Assembly: GCA_902768125.1 (NCBI GenBank)
Contig: CACXKA010000022.1
Span: 1 to 38,827 of the forward strand
Length of the DNA: 38,827 nucleotides
Reading direction: 5' to 3'
From: an uncultured Bacteroidales bacterium
Lineage (GTDB): Bacteria; Bacteroidota; Bacteroidia; Bacteroidales; Bacteroidaceae
Below the pieces are notes generated by a model that was not told the DNA's origin, searched no databases, and saw nothing but the letters and a program-made list of their open reading frames with translations. How positions within the stretch are numbered: the first letter of the stretch is position 1; the number at the start of each line of letters is the position of its first letter. The translations under genes were made by a program, and so were the position numbers. Below are positions 27,593 to 35,292 of this stretch, piece after piece.

Positions 27593-27625
27593 TTTGGAAT
27601 TATAGATTTTTTATCCGTATTTTTG
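27593..27625 (+). promoter_or_regulatory. Promoter of the nucleotidyltransferase-lipoprotein/nucleotidase genes
   Basis: -33 TTTG (27593-27596), a 21-base spacer and -7 TATTTTTG (27618-27625), 44 bases before the start codon. Confidence 0.5.
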
Positions 27626-27669
27626 CATCGTGTAATTATTATCGTATACACATATTTAATAACCTTATT

Positions 27670-29685
27670 ATGAAAAAGTATTATTTTAGACTGAATGCTT
27701 GGATGCTCCTCGTGAGCATGCTTTTTGTGGCTTCCTGTTCGAATGACGACAATGTCACCAAGCCTGACAATCCCAATCCACAGGGGGAAGTAACAGAGTT
27801 TTACAGCGAAACCGTCAACAAGATGATTGAAGAAAACATCGCCTTGGTAAGGCAAAACGGCTATGCTGAGCTGGTGATTCCCGCCTCGCTCTATCCGAAA
27901 GACATGGTTAAGTTGCCTGCTGCCGACATGGAGACGATGGACATCGTGCTCAAGGCTGGCTACACAGCCTTCGTCAACGGAGGTGCCGTGCGCGACTGTG
28001 TGCTGGGTAAGGAGCTCCACGACGTGGACTTCTCCACCAATGCCACCCCTGATGAATTGGTAGCTGTGGTGCCCAACTCGCACAAGACACAGGCTGGCAA
28101 CATCACCATCGCCCAGGCTGAGCACGAGGGTGGCATCCGCACCGACATGGTGCCCTATCAAGGCATGGACATACGCCTGAAGGGGCTGCCCGGTATGCCT
28201 GATAGCGAATATTACGGTCAGGAGTACAGCAAGAACCTGATTGACGACTCATTCAGCCGCGACCTGACCATCAACTCCCTCTACTATGACTACAAGACAG
28301 GCGACATCATTGACTACCACGGTGGTTTATATGACTTGCGCGAGCACATCATCCGCACGCCTGTTGAGCCGAATTTGGCTTTCACCATTGACCCACAGTC
28401 CATGCTCCGTGCTGTCCGCTTTGCTGCACGCTATGACTTCACGGTGGAGGAGAACACAGCCCAAGCCATCAGGGATAACCTGACCAAGGTCGAGGAGATT
28501 AAGCCTGCGCTCCGTCGTTTTGTGGTGATGAAGGGCTTCTGCGACAAATGTGCCTTCCGCACCTATCAGTACAACGTGGAATATGGTGTCCTGGGCTACC
28601 TTGCTCCGATGCTGAAAGACTATATCGGCAATGCTGAGTATGAGGACTACCTAAAGAGCGTGTTCGACTATGTGGATGCACAGAAGGGCATGACAGCCGA
28701 CCTCGCCTATTGTATTCTCTTCATGCCTCCTGTGATGAAGGAACTCGGCGACCAGGAGCCAACCGTAGAGAACATCACGGCTGCCTTCGACAAACTGGAA
28801 CAGGGAAGCGGACAGGACAAGCTCTTCTGGTTGGAGGACTACCGCTTCACGAAGAAAGACCCGATGCTCATCTGGAGAAACTACCGTGCGATGATCAACG
28901 ATGCCACGCTCAAGGATGCAGCACTGGTGAGCAGCATCAGAAAGGAATACACCTTCAAGAGCAGTCTGCTGTTGCTCAATGCGATGGCTCAACGTGATGC
29001 CAGCCTGAAGAAATATGCTGACGAGTGGAACAAGGAAAAACCTTCTGCTACCGACCTCACATCGATGGAGAATAAATACACTGCCACAGACGGTGAGACC
29101 CTGACTGGCACGATGGAATACACATTGATTATCCCTGACGGAGCCACAGTGACTCTGGAGAATGTCGGTATCATGAATCAAATTGACTGTAGAGGCAGCG
29201 CCAAGATCATCCTCGCAAACGGCTCAACTAACATTATCACCAACGACGAGGGCTACGGCAGTGCGGTTTATACCACAGCCGACAAGACGCTGACCATCAG
29301 CGGTGAAGGTACTCTGTACGCTTTGGGCGGTCAGGAAGGTGCCGGCATTGGTGGCAATGGCGACATCGTGATTGAGAATGGTACGATCATTGCCTATGGT
29401 GGCGAGTATGGTGCTGGCATCGGCAGTGAGATGTACTCTCTATGTGGCAATATCACCATCAGCGGTGGTGAGATCATTGCTGTCGGCGGAACACAATCTG
29501 CTGGTATCGGTAGTGGTCAGGACGGAGAATGCGGCAACATCCTCATCAAGAGCACTGTCACCAAAGTCGCTGTCAATGCTGGTGAAGAATGTGACGCCCA
29601 CATCGGTGCTGGCGTAGGTGGCTCCGTCGGCAAGGTGACGATTGAAGATGAGTCAAAGGTCACCTACGACGCTGAGGATCTCTAA
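27670..29685 (+). CDS. Exported lipoprotein with CCA-adding enzyme/poly(A) polymerase head domain and beta-helix tail
   Basis: 671 residues. The signal peptide has a lipobox (LFVASC) and then SNDDN, an acidic stretch like the Bacteroidetes surface-export signal. About 45-100: an extra module (FYSETVNKMIEENIALVRQN, then LVIPASLY). About 100-255: a Pol-beta-type nucleotidyltransferase head of the CCA/poly(A) polymerase class. It has NGGAVRDCVLG (103-113), catalytic DVD (D118, D120), SRDLTINSLYYD (196-207), DYHGGLYDLREHIIRT and LRAVRFAARYDF. The EDxxR nucleotide-selecting motif is changed to IDPQS (240-244). About 255-455: helical, with a C-terminal module ending KKYADEWN. About 465-671: Gly/Ile-rich repeats (GAGIGGN, GAGIGSE, SAGIGSG) typical of a right-handed beta-helix. 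Cytoplasmic CCA enzymes have no signal peptide. Substrate unknown; activity unproven. Confidence 0.85.
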   Translation: MKKYYFRLNAWMLLVSMLFVASCSNDDNVTKPDNPNPQGEVTEFYSETVNKMIEENIALVRQNGYAELVIPASLYPKDMVKLPAADMETMDIVLKAGYTAFVNGGAVRDCVLGKELHDVDFSTNATPDELVAVVPNSHKTQAGNITIAQAEHEGGIRTDMVPYQGMDIRLKGLPGMPDSEYYGQEYSKNLIDDSFSRDLTINSLYYDYKTGDIIDYHGGLYDLREHIIRTPVEPNLAFTIDPQSMLRAVRFAARYDFTVEENTAQAIRDNLTKVEEIKPALRRFVVMKGFCDKCAFRTYQYNVEYGVLGYLAPMLKDYIGNAEYEDYLKSVFDYVDAQKGMTADLAYCILFMPPVMKELGDQEPTVENITAAFDKLEQGSGQDKLFWLEDYRFTKKDPMLIWRNYRAMINDATLKDAALVSSIRKEYTFKSSLLLLNAMAQRDASLKKYADEWNKEKPSATDLTSMENKYTATDGETLTGTMEYTLIIPDGATVTLENVGIMNQIDCRGSAKIILANGSTNIITNDEGYGSAVYTTADKTLTISGEGTLYALGGQEGAGIGGNGDIVIENGTIIAYGGEYGAGIGSEMYSLCGNITISGGEIIAVGGTQSAGIGSGQDGECGNILIKSTVTKVAVNAGEECDAHIGAGVGGSVGKVTIEDESKVTYDAEDL

Positions 29686-29745
29686 CACAGACAGTGCCTC
29701 ACATGGGCATGCACGATGATAGTCGATTCTAAAAATCGTATTTGT

Positions 29746-31332
29746 ATGAGATATTTAGTCATGAACTTACAGGCGACAATGTTGTTTGTCGCCTGTATGC
29801 TTTTGGGTTCTTGCAGCGACAAGGACAACAATGGGAATGAACAGTCTGCGGGGAGCAACAAGAGCATCGTCATCCTTTTTGAGAGCGATTCGCATTGTGA
29901 GCTTTCCGGTTATCCGAAACTTGCAGGACTGCGTGACGCCATCAACCGTAGTGATACAGCTTGGGCTGGAGTGGTCTGCTGTGGTGACTTCATGCAGGGA
30001 GGTGCCGCTGGCTCCATTTCCCAAGGTGCTTATGTCATCGATGTGATGAAGTCCGTAGGCTACGATGCCGTCACTTTGGGCAACCATGAATTTGAGTATG
30101 GTGGTCCGAATGTGATGACGCAGCTCCAGCAGTTGGGCGCGCCAATAGTTTGTGCGAACTTTTTCATGCATGGAGCTTCTGCCCCTGTCTATCCTGCCTA
30201 CACCATTCATCAATACGGCGGCAAGCGTGTGGCTTTCATCGGTGTCCTGACACCAGAAACCATCGTGACCCAGAAGTTTGCTTTCTACGACAGCGAGGGC
30301 AAGCAACTCTACGACCTGCCGGGCGAAGGATTGATGGACTTGGTGCAGCAGACCATCGACAAAGTGCGCTCCCAAGGTGCCGACTATGTGGTGGTGCTGT
30401 CCCATATGGGCGAACGCTCGAATATGGCACTCACTTCTCACGACCTGATCAAGGGAACGCGTGGCATCGACGCTGTGCTCGACGGACACACCCACTCTTC
30501 GATTGCGCATGAATGGGTGGAGAATCTCGACGGGAAACCTGTGCTGGTGGCTCAGACGGGCAACAAGTTCAAGCATATTGGCAAACTGGTGATTCAGAGC
30601 AACGGCGAGTTATCGACTTCGCTCCTGCCGACAGAGGAGATTATGGAGGTGAGTGCGTCTGTGACGCAAGCTGTGGAAAAGGTGCAGGCGAAGGTGCAAG
30701 AGCTGGCAAGCGTCGTGGTCTGTCATAGTGACTACGCGCTGATTGCCCAGGATGCCAACAAAACCACCCTCTCTACCCTCCAAGAGACAACCATCGGTGA
30801 CCTGACGGCAGATGCCTTCCTGCATTTCTACGATGAGGCAAACATCGCCATCCATACAGGTTCCTCGCTTTCCGTGGGTCTGCCAGCAGGCGACATCAAG
30901 AAGCAGGACCTGATGAATATGGTGCCTTTCGAAGATCAGATGTATCTCATCGAGGTGAAGGGTGAACTGCTTGTGAACACACTGGCGGGCTGCACGCAGA
31001 ACCTTCCAGGCTTTTGTGGACACTTCCCTCAGTGTTCGGGAATAAAATACACGGTGCATCAGAAAAGCCATACAGTGACCGACGTGATGGTGCTCGACCG
31101 CGAAAGCGGCAATTACCAGCCATTGAATATGGAGAAGAATTACAAGGTGTCGCTGGGCGTGTTCTATTCCAGCCTCGGCTTCCTCGGAATGTTGAAGGAT
31201 TGCAAGGTCATCGCGTTCGAATCCAGAACCACCCGTGATGCGATTGAGCAGTACTTGACCAAGGACCTCAAAGGTCAGTTGGGCGAAGCCTACAGGCAAC
31301 CGCAAGGACGTATCACGATAGTGGATGATTAA
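29746..31332 (+). CDS. 5'-nucleotidase-like lipoprotein (metallophosphatase plus 5'-nucleotidase C domain)
   Basis: About 528 residues. Signal peptide with lipobox (MLLGSC), then SDKDNN. The metallophosphatase half shows LFESDSHC (D48, H50), CCGDFMQGG, LGNHEFEYG, VVLSHMG and DGHTHSS, the metal-binding set of UshA-type enzymes. The C-terminal half resembles the 5'-nucleotidase substrate domain (TIGDLTADAFL, AGDIKKQDLMNMVPFEDQ). However, the usual N-x-GG-I-R segment is HTGSSLSVG, so the substrate-binding arginine is missing. It should dephosphorylate nucleotides or related phosphoesters outside the cytoplasm, but specificity may differ. It follows the nucleotidyltransferase lipoprotein by about 60 bases with no terminator between them, so they are probably co-transcribed. 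Start: 29746 or 29761 both give a good signal peptide; 29716 is less likely. Confidence 0.87.
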   Translation: MRYLVMNLQATMLFVACMLLGSCSDKDNNGNEQSAGSNKSIVILFESDSHCELSGYPKLAGLRDAINRSDTAWAGVVCCGDFMQGGAAGSISQGAYVIDVMKSVGYDAVTLGNHEFEYGGPNVMTQLQQLGAPIVCANFFMHGASAPVYPAYTIHQYGGKRVAFIGVLTPETIVTQKFAFYDSEGKQLYDLPGEGLMDLVQQTIDKVRSQGADYVVVLSHMGERSNMALTSHDLIKGTRGIDAVLDGHTHSSIAHEWVENLDGKPVLVAQTGNKFKHIGKLVIQSNGELSTSLLPTEEIMEVSASVTQAVEKVQAKVQELASVVVCHSDYALIAQDANKTTLSTLQETTIGDLTADAFLHFYDEANIAIHTGSSLSVGLPAGDIKKQDLMNMVPFEDQMYLIEVKGELLVNTLAGCTQNLPGFCGHFPQCSGIKYTVHQKSHTVTDVMVLDRESGNYQPLNMEKNYKVSLGVFYSSLGFLGMLKDCKVIAFESRTTRDAIEQYLTKDLKGQLGEAYRQPQGRITIVDD

Positions 31333-31337
31333 AAAGA

Positions 31338-31369
31338 AAAGGCCCTCCCAACGGAGAGCCTTTCTTTTT
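31338..31369. terminator. Bidirectional terminator between convergent lipoprotein genes
   Basis: Stem AAAGGC-c-CTCC (31338-31348), loop CAAC, GGAG-a-GCCTTT (31353-31363). TCTTTTT follows on the plus strand, and TTTTCTTTTT on the minus strand. It can serve both the nucleotidase and the converging nucleotidyltransferase gene. Confidence 0.8.
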
Positions 31370-31397
31370 GTATTCCTTTACAGAATTTTTCCATTCA

Positions 31398-34028
31398 TCA
31401 ATTCCAGAAAGTAGCGAACTTACTGAGCGAAGAATCACCCTTGGCGTAGCCATTCAGCAGGAGTTTTGCCTGATTGTAGAGTGCATTCGCCTTGATGGTC
31501 TTCACCTTTTCCGCATCAGCCATCGTGGCATCGGTGGTCATCTGCTTGTACAGACTCCAGGTGGTCATTGTCTCCGTCTTGGTGCCAGAGTAGTCATCCA
31601 ATTCGAAGATGGCTTTCTGTCCGCTCTCGCTCTCCAGATTGTTCCACAGGGCTGTGATGTTCTCCAAAGTGGGTTCTTGCGTGCCGAGGTTGTCCTCAAT
31701 GCAGGGCAGGAAGATGGCAGCGATAGCCAATGAAATTTTCTTGTTCTTCTGCTCGTCAAGATAGTCGAGGGCAGCGGTGAGGCGACTCTCGTAGTTCTTT
31801 TTGCGCAGATAGTCTTTCAGCATGAGGGCGAAGTGATCCAGGATGCCAAATTTGAGATAATATTGATAGGTGCGCGAGCCGCAACCATCGGTGAATCCTT
31901 TCGTCACATAGAAGTTTGCGAGTCCCTTGCCCAGATTGTCGCAGTAGTGCATGTGGTCGGTGATGGCCTTGGTCGTTTCCTGGTCGATGTCGAAGCCATA
32001 GCGAGCAGCAAAACGCACGGTGCGAAGGAGTGCCGAAGGATTGATGGGGAACATGACGTTGGCATCATAGACCGTGCGGATGATGTGTTCGCGCAAATCG
32101 TGCAGACCGCCGTGATAGTCGATGATATTGCCCGTCTGGAAATCGTAATACACAGCGTTGATGGTCAGGTCTCGGCTGTAGCTGTCGTCCAGCAGACTGC
32201 TGCTGTAGGTCTGTCCAAAGGCAGCCTCCAATGGGATTCCAGGCTTTCCCTCCAGACGGCTGTCGACACCCTTGATGGGCACGATGTCGGTCCAGTCACC
32301 ATTGTCGTGTAATGCCTGTGCGATATCACCACCACCCGTCGTGGAGACACGCACCTCATAGCTCGTGAGCTGTTCCTTCACCTGCTGAGGTGTGGCGTTG
32401 GTGGAGAAGTCCACATCGTGCACAGATGTGCCGAGAACGCAGTCACGCACGGCTCCACCATTGACGTAGGTCTTGAAGCCCAACTTATTCATGGCTGCCA
32501 TCACATCCTTATGGTATTGTGGGAACTGGACAAGGCTTGGGTCGTACATCGATGCAGGTATCACCAACTCGGCATAGCCATTCTGCATCACGAGGGGATA
32601 GTTTTCATCAATCAGCTTGTTCACCTCGTCGGAGAAGAAGGATGCAGATGCCGACTGTGGGTTCGACCAGAAGTCCGCGTAAGACTGCAGGGTGCTGTCC
32701 ATTGTGGCACGAGCCTTCAGGAAGCGGAGAGCCTCAGCGTAGTGGCTGTTTTCTTTCACCTTGCTGATCACCTCGCTGCTCCTGTAGGAGTCGCTGGTCA
32801 TCAGCTGTTGCAGCGTCCACACATCATTAATAAATGGCAGGGCGTAGCTATAGTCACCATACGACACCTTCTCGAATCTCAGAACGGCAGCATTGTCCTT
32901 GTCGATAGCATTCAGGATGTCGCTCACCGACAGCTGTTTGTTGGCAGCTGATTCAGCAGCAAATCGAGGCCAGAAGATGGCAGCATAACTGAGCGCCATA
33001 TCCGCTTTACCCTCCTTGTCGAATGCGTCGAGCATACCCAGCACGAAGTCGTCGTAGGCAGGTGTGTGCAGATAGTCCTTCATCGAGGTGTAGAGGAAGT
33101 CGGTCACCTTGTAGTAGTCTATCAGCTTAAAGAATCGCTTCGCAAAGCCGCCGTCGAATCCGCTGACGGTCTGATAGACAGCATTGTTCACGTCAATCTC
33201 TTTCAGCACATCCCAATGATTCTTCAGTGCCTGATCCAGCTCGCTGTCCATCTTAAAGTTATACTTCGCAGCAAAGCGAGAAGAACGGAAGAACTTACGT
33301 GCATCTTGGGACACCGACAAGTCGGCATTAAACACCGTTCTAACGATACCTTCGCGCAAGTCGTGCAGACCGCCGTGATAGTCGATGATGTCGCCTGTGG
33401 CATAATCGTAATACATCGCGTTGAACGTGTAGTCGCGGCTATAGGTGTCCTCCAGAAGGTCGGTGCAATAAGGCGAGTTGGGGAATTTCGTGACAGGCAC
33501 GTCAGCTTTTCCGCTCAGTTCTGGGAAGATAGAGAACATCGGAGCGATGTCGGTCTCAAGCTCTTCGCCGTGATACGCCTTTGCCACCCAGATATCGCGG
33601 AAAGCGTTGAAGGATTCCGCATGTGGCAGCACATCCTTGATTTTCATGATGTCGGCATCGGTGGTGAAGTCCACATCGTGAGCCTCCTTGCCCATGATAG
33701 CGTCGCGTACCGTTCCACCATTCACATAGACCTTATAGCCAGCCCTCACCATCGCCTCCATATCGCTGGTGGCATTGGCTGGGAATTTGAACATAGCCTT
33801 TGAGTACATCGATGCAGGAATCACCAACTTGGCATATCCCTTTTGTTTCACTTCAGCATAGTTTTCATCAATCAGTCGGTTAACATCTGTCGAAAAGAAC
33901 TCGGTCTTTTCTCCCTGGTTGGTAGCGGTATCGTCATCGCTACATGAAACTACGGTAAAAGAAAGGCTGCAGAAAAGGATGGCAGCCAACATCCACACAT
34001 TAAGGTTTTTCTTTTTCATATTTTTCAT
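31398..34028 (-). CDS. Exported lipoprotein with two tandem CCA/poly(A) polymerase-type nucleotidyltransferase domains
   Basis: 876 residues. Signal peptide with lipobox (FTVVSC) and then SDDD, a surface-export-like signal. Two homologous halves follow (about 30-440 and 445-876), each resembling residues 40-455 of the lipoprotein at 27670. Unit 1: FFSTDVNRLIDEN, LVIPASMY, NGGTVRDAIMG, catalytic DVD (D118, D120), SRDYTFNAMYYD, and QDARK (241-245) in place of EDxxR. Unit 2: FFSDEVNKLIDEN, LVIPASMY, NGGAVRDCVLG, DVD (D538, D540), SRDLTINAVYYD, and INPSA (662-666) in place of EDxxR. Each half ends in a module with a final aromatic-Trp (SYADFWSNP, KFATFWN). No beta-helix tail. A strong promoter at 34050-34080 lies downstream of the ATG at 34052, so I start at 34028; 34019 is equally possible. 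Function unknown. Confidence 0.85.
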   Translation of the reverse strand: MKNMKKKNLNVWMLAAILFCSLSFTVVSCSDDDTATNQGEKTEFFSTDVNRLIDENYAEVKQKGYAKLVIPASMYSKAMFKFPANATSDMEAMVRAGYKVYVNGGTVRDAIMGKEAHDVDFTTDADIMKIKDVLPHAESFNAFRDIWVAKAYHGEELETDIAPMFSIFPELSGKADVPVTKFPNSPYCTDLLEDTYSRDYTFNAMYYDYATGDIIDYHGGLHDLREGIVRTVFNADLSVSQDARKFFRSSRFAAKYNFKMDSELDQALKNHWDVLKEIDVNNAVYQTVSGFDGGFAKRFFKLIDYYKVTDFLYTSMKDYLHTPAYDDFVLGMLDAFDKEGKADMALSYAAIFWPRFAAESAANKQLSVSDILNAIDKDNAAVLRFEKVSYGDYSYALPFINDVWTLQQLMTSDSYRSSEVISKVKENSHYAEALRFLKARATMDSTLQSYADFWSNPQSASASFFSDEVNKLIDENYPLVMQNGYAELVIPASMYDPSLVQFPQYHKDVMAAMNKLGFKTYVNGGAVRDCVLGTSVHDVDFSTNATPQQVKEQLTSYEVRVSTTGGGDIAQALHDNGDWTDIVPIKGVDSRLEGKPGIPLEAAFGQTYSSSLLDDSYSRDLTINAVYYDFQTGNIIDYHGGLHDLREHIIRTVYDANVMFPINPSALLRTVRFAARYGFDIDQETTKAITDHMHYCDNLGKGLANFYVTKGFTDGCGSRTYQYYLKFGILDHFALMLKDYLRKKNYESRLTAALDYLDEQKNKKISLAIAAIFLPCIEDNLGTQEPTLENITALWNNLESESGQKAIFELDDYSGTKTETMTTWSLYKQMTTDATMADAEKVKTIKANALYNQAKLLLNGYAKGDSSLSKFATFWN

Positions 34029-34049
34029 TTTTGGGGTTATATTCGTATG

Positions 34050-34080
34050 CAAAGATACAACATCTTTTCAAAACAACAAA
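34050..34080 (-). promoter_or_regulatory. Promoter of the double nucleotidyltransferase lipoprotein
   Basis: -7 TATCTTTG (34050-34057), a 19-base spacer and -33 TTTG (34077-34080) on the minus strand: a full consensus match, giving a leader of about 15 bases. Confidence 0.7.
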
Positions 34081-34084
34081 AAAA

Positions 34085-34123
34085 ATCACAAAAAAAGAAA
34101 GACCGATTCAATCAGCCTTTCTT
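34085..34123 (-). terminator. Strong terminator of the fimbrillin-like operon
   Basis: On the minus strand AAGAAAGGCTGATT pairs with AATCGGTCTTTCTT (34095-34123), followed by a T run (A run 34091-34096 on plus). It insulates the upstream operon from the nucleotidyltransferase promoter next to it. Confidence 0.8.
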
Positions 34124-34138
34124 TTCTCTAACCGCTAA

Positions 34139-34204
34139 CCTTGAACTTTTGAACCCTTAAACTTTTGAACTCTTGAACCCTTGAACTTTTGAACCCTTGA
34201 GCCC
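34139..34204. repeat. Octanucleotide array (YYTTGAAC family)
   Basis: About eight units: CCTTGAAC, TTTTGAAC, CCTTAAAC, TTTTGAAC, TCTTGAAC, CCTTGAAC, TTTTGAAC, CCTTGAGC. It ends at the stop codon of the fimbrillin-like gene. A related array lies in the DUF3987 gene at 37869-37920. Confidence 0.85.
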
Positions 34205-34206
34205 AT

Positions 34207-35055
34207 TTACACCTTTTCCTTCATCTTCACATCCACCTCGTAATACTTTCCGTTTTCGAACGTAACATTTGGTTTGATGAATTTGTAGGTCTTTCCACCA
34301 ACTTTTGCTGTGAGGGTCACCTCCTTATCATTGAATCCTGGAATAGCCACATAGATCACGTTATCACCATTGGTGGTGTAAGTAGCCTCAGGAATAGTCA
34401 ACGACAGACTTTCAGTGTCATACTGAACGTTCAGTTCCGTCAGTTTCATCTTGGTCGTTCCATCAGAGTCTATGAATGTGAACTTCACAATGGCTTGCTG
34501 ACTCACGAATTCAGCATTTTGTACTCCAAGCACTTGGTCTGCTTTTATCTCAACTCTCAAATCTCTTGCTATGGCATAGTCATACTTTTCAGCAATAACT
34601 GCCAGCGTTCCTACCTGACCTGTATAATCCAAAACACCAGGACGCGGGAATTGGAGGGTCACGAAATGAGGATCACCGATAGCATCATCAACAGATGGAT
34701 ACGACCAACCTGCCGGGAGACTGATAACTCCGTTCAGTTGTGTGGTGGTTCCAGCTGACTGAGGCTGAAGAGAGCCTTCGAACCAAAAAGATTCACCAGA
34801 ACTCACCAACAGCCCTTGCACATAAACATGCTCCGTCGTTGCCCAAGTAGCATTGAGCGTGCCACCAGTAAGCGCCAAGGCACGGGTGGAAGCGTAGTTG
34901 GCACCTTCATCAGCACCCTTCGTGGCATTCACCGTCATGTAGTAGGTCTTAAACGTTTGGTGTTCTTCTTGACCTTGATGACCATCATCGTCTGAAGAAC
35001 ACGCTGCCAGCATAAGTCCTGCCAACAGCAATGTATGGAAATAAAAATTCTTCAT
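34207..35055 (-). CDS. Fimbrillin-like surface lipoprotein
   Basis: 282 residues. Signal peptide with lipobox (GLMLAAC) and then SSDDDG, a surface-export-like signal. The mature part is beta-rich, with the segment STRALALTGGTLNATWATTEHVYV, which resembles the N-terminal domain of Bacteroidales fimbrillin (FimA/Mfa1-like) proteins, and a C-terminal strand FENGKYYEVDVKMKEKV typical of the same group. It may be a minor fimbrial subunit or a stand-alone surface protein; no usher, tip or anchor genes are nearby. It is last in a three-gene operon 9 bases after the small protein at 35065 and ends just before a repeat array and terminator. Confidence 0.7.
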   Translation of the reverse strand: MKNFYFHTLLLAGLMLAACSSDDDGHQGQEEHQTFKTYYMTVNATKGADEGANYASTRALALTGGTLNATWATTEHVYVQGLLVSSGESFWFEGSLQPQSAGTTTQLNGVISLPAGWSYPSVDDAIGDPHFVTLQFPRPGVLDYTGQVGTLAVIAEKYDYAIARDLRVEIKADQVLGVQNAEFVSQQAIVKFTFIDSDGTTKMKLTELNVQYDTESLSLTIPEATYTTNGDNVIYVAIPGFNDKEVTLTAKVGGKTYKFIKPNVTFENGKYYEVDVKMKEKV

Positions 35056-35064
35056 TGCCTTTAC

Positions 35065-35277
35065 TTATAAATTACTCAACACCCATAAATAAATTGTAAG
35101 ATCCTCTGTTGATGAAGAGGTCTCTTCAAAATGATCCCAAGTTTCTGTTACGGCACTTCCATAACTGCTTCTAGTGGCACTCACTGAACTTCCAGTTAAC
35201 ATTTGAAGGTCCTGATGGAGCTCCACTACCTCCATGAAAGGTTTCTGATAAGTTTTCTTATTGGTATAGTGATTCAT
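35065..35277 (-). CDS. Small protein of the KPxxxVVEL...LLxGS type (70 aa)
   Basis: It reads MNHYTNKKTYQKPFMEVVEL then HQDLQMLTGSSVSATRSSY. The pattern of a short basic N-terminus, KPxMEVVEL, and a hydrophobic-TGS break followed by a Ser/Thr-rich tail recurs in small Bacteroidales proteins and resembles leader peptides of exported or modified peptides. No maturation enzyme is present in the window. I chose the ATG at 35277 over an in-frame GTG at 35286. It lies between the other two genes of the operon with gaps of 9-15 bases. Confidence 0.6.
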   Translation of the reverse strand: MNHYTNKKTYQKPFMEVVELHQDLQMLTGSSVSATRSSYGSAVTETWDHFEETSSSTEDLTIYLWVLSNL

Positions 35278-35292
35278 ACTCGACACCGCTTA

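Noticed and set aside
27523-28161. Minus-strand open frame of about 210 codons between the sigma gene and the lipoprotein gene
   Set aside because: Mostly antisense to the signal peptide and nucleotidyltransferase motifs, with no start signals.
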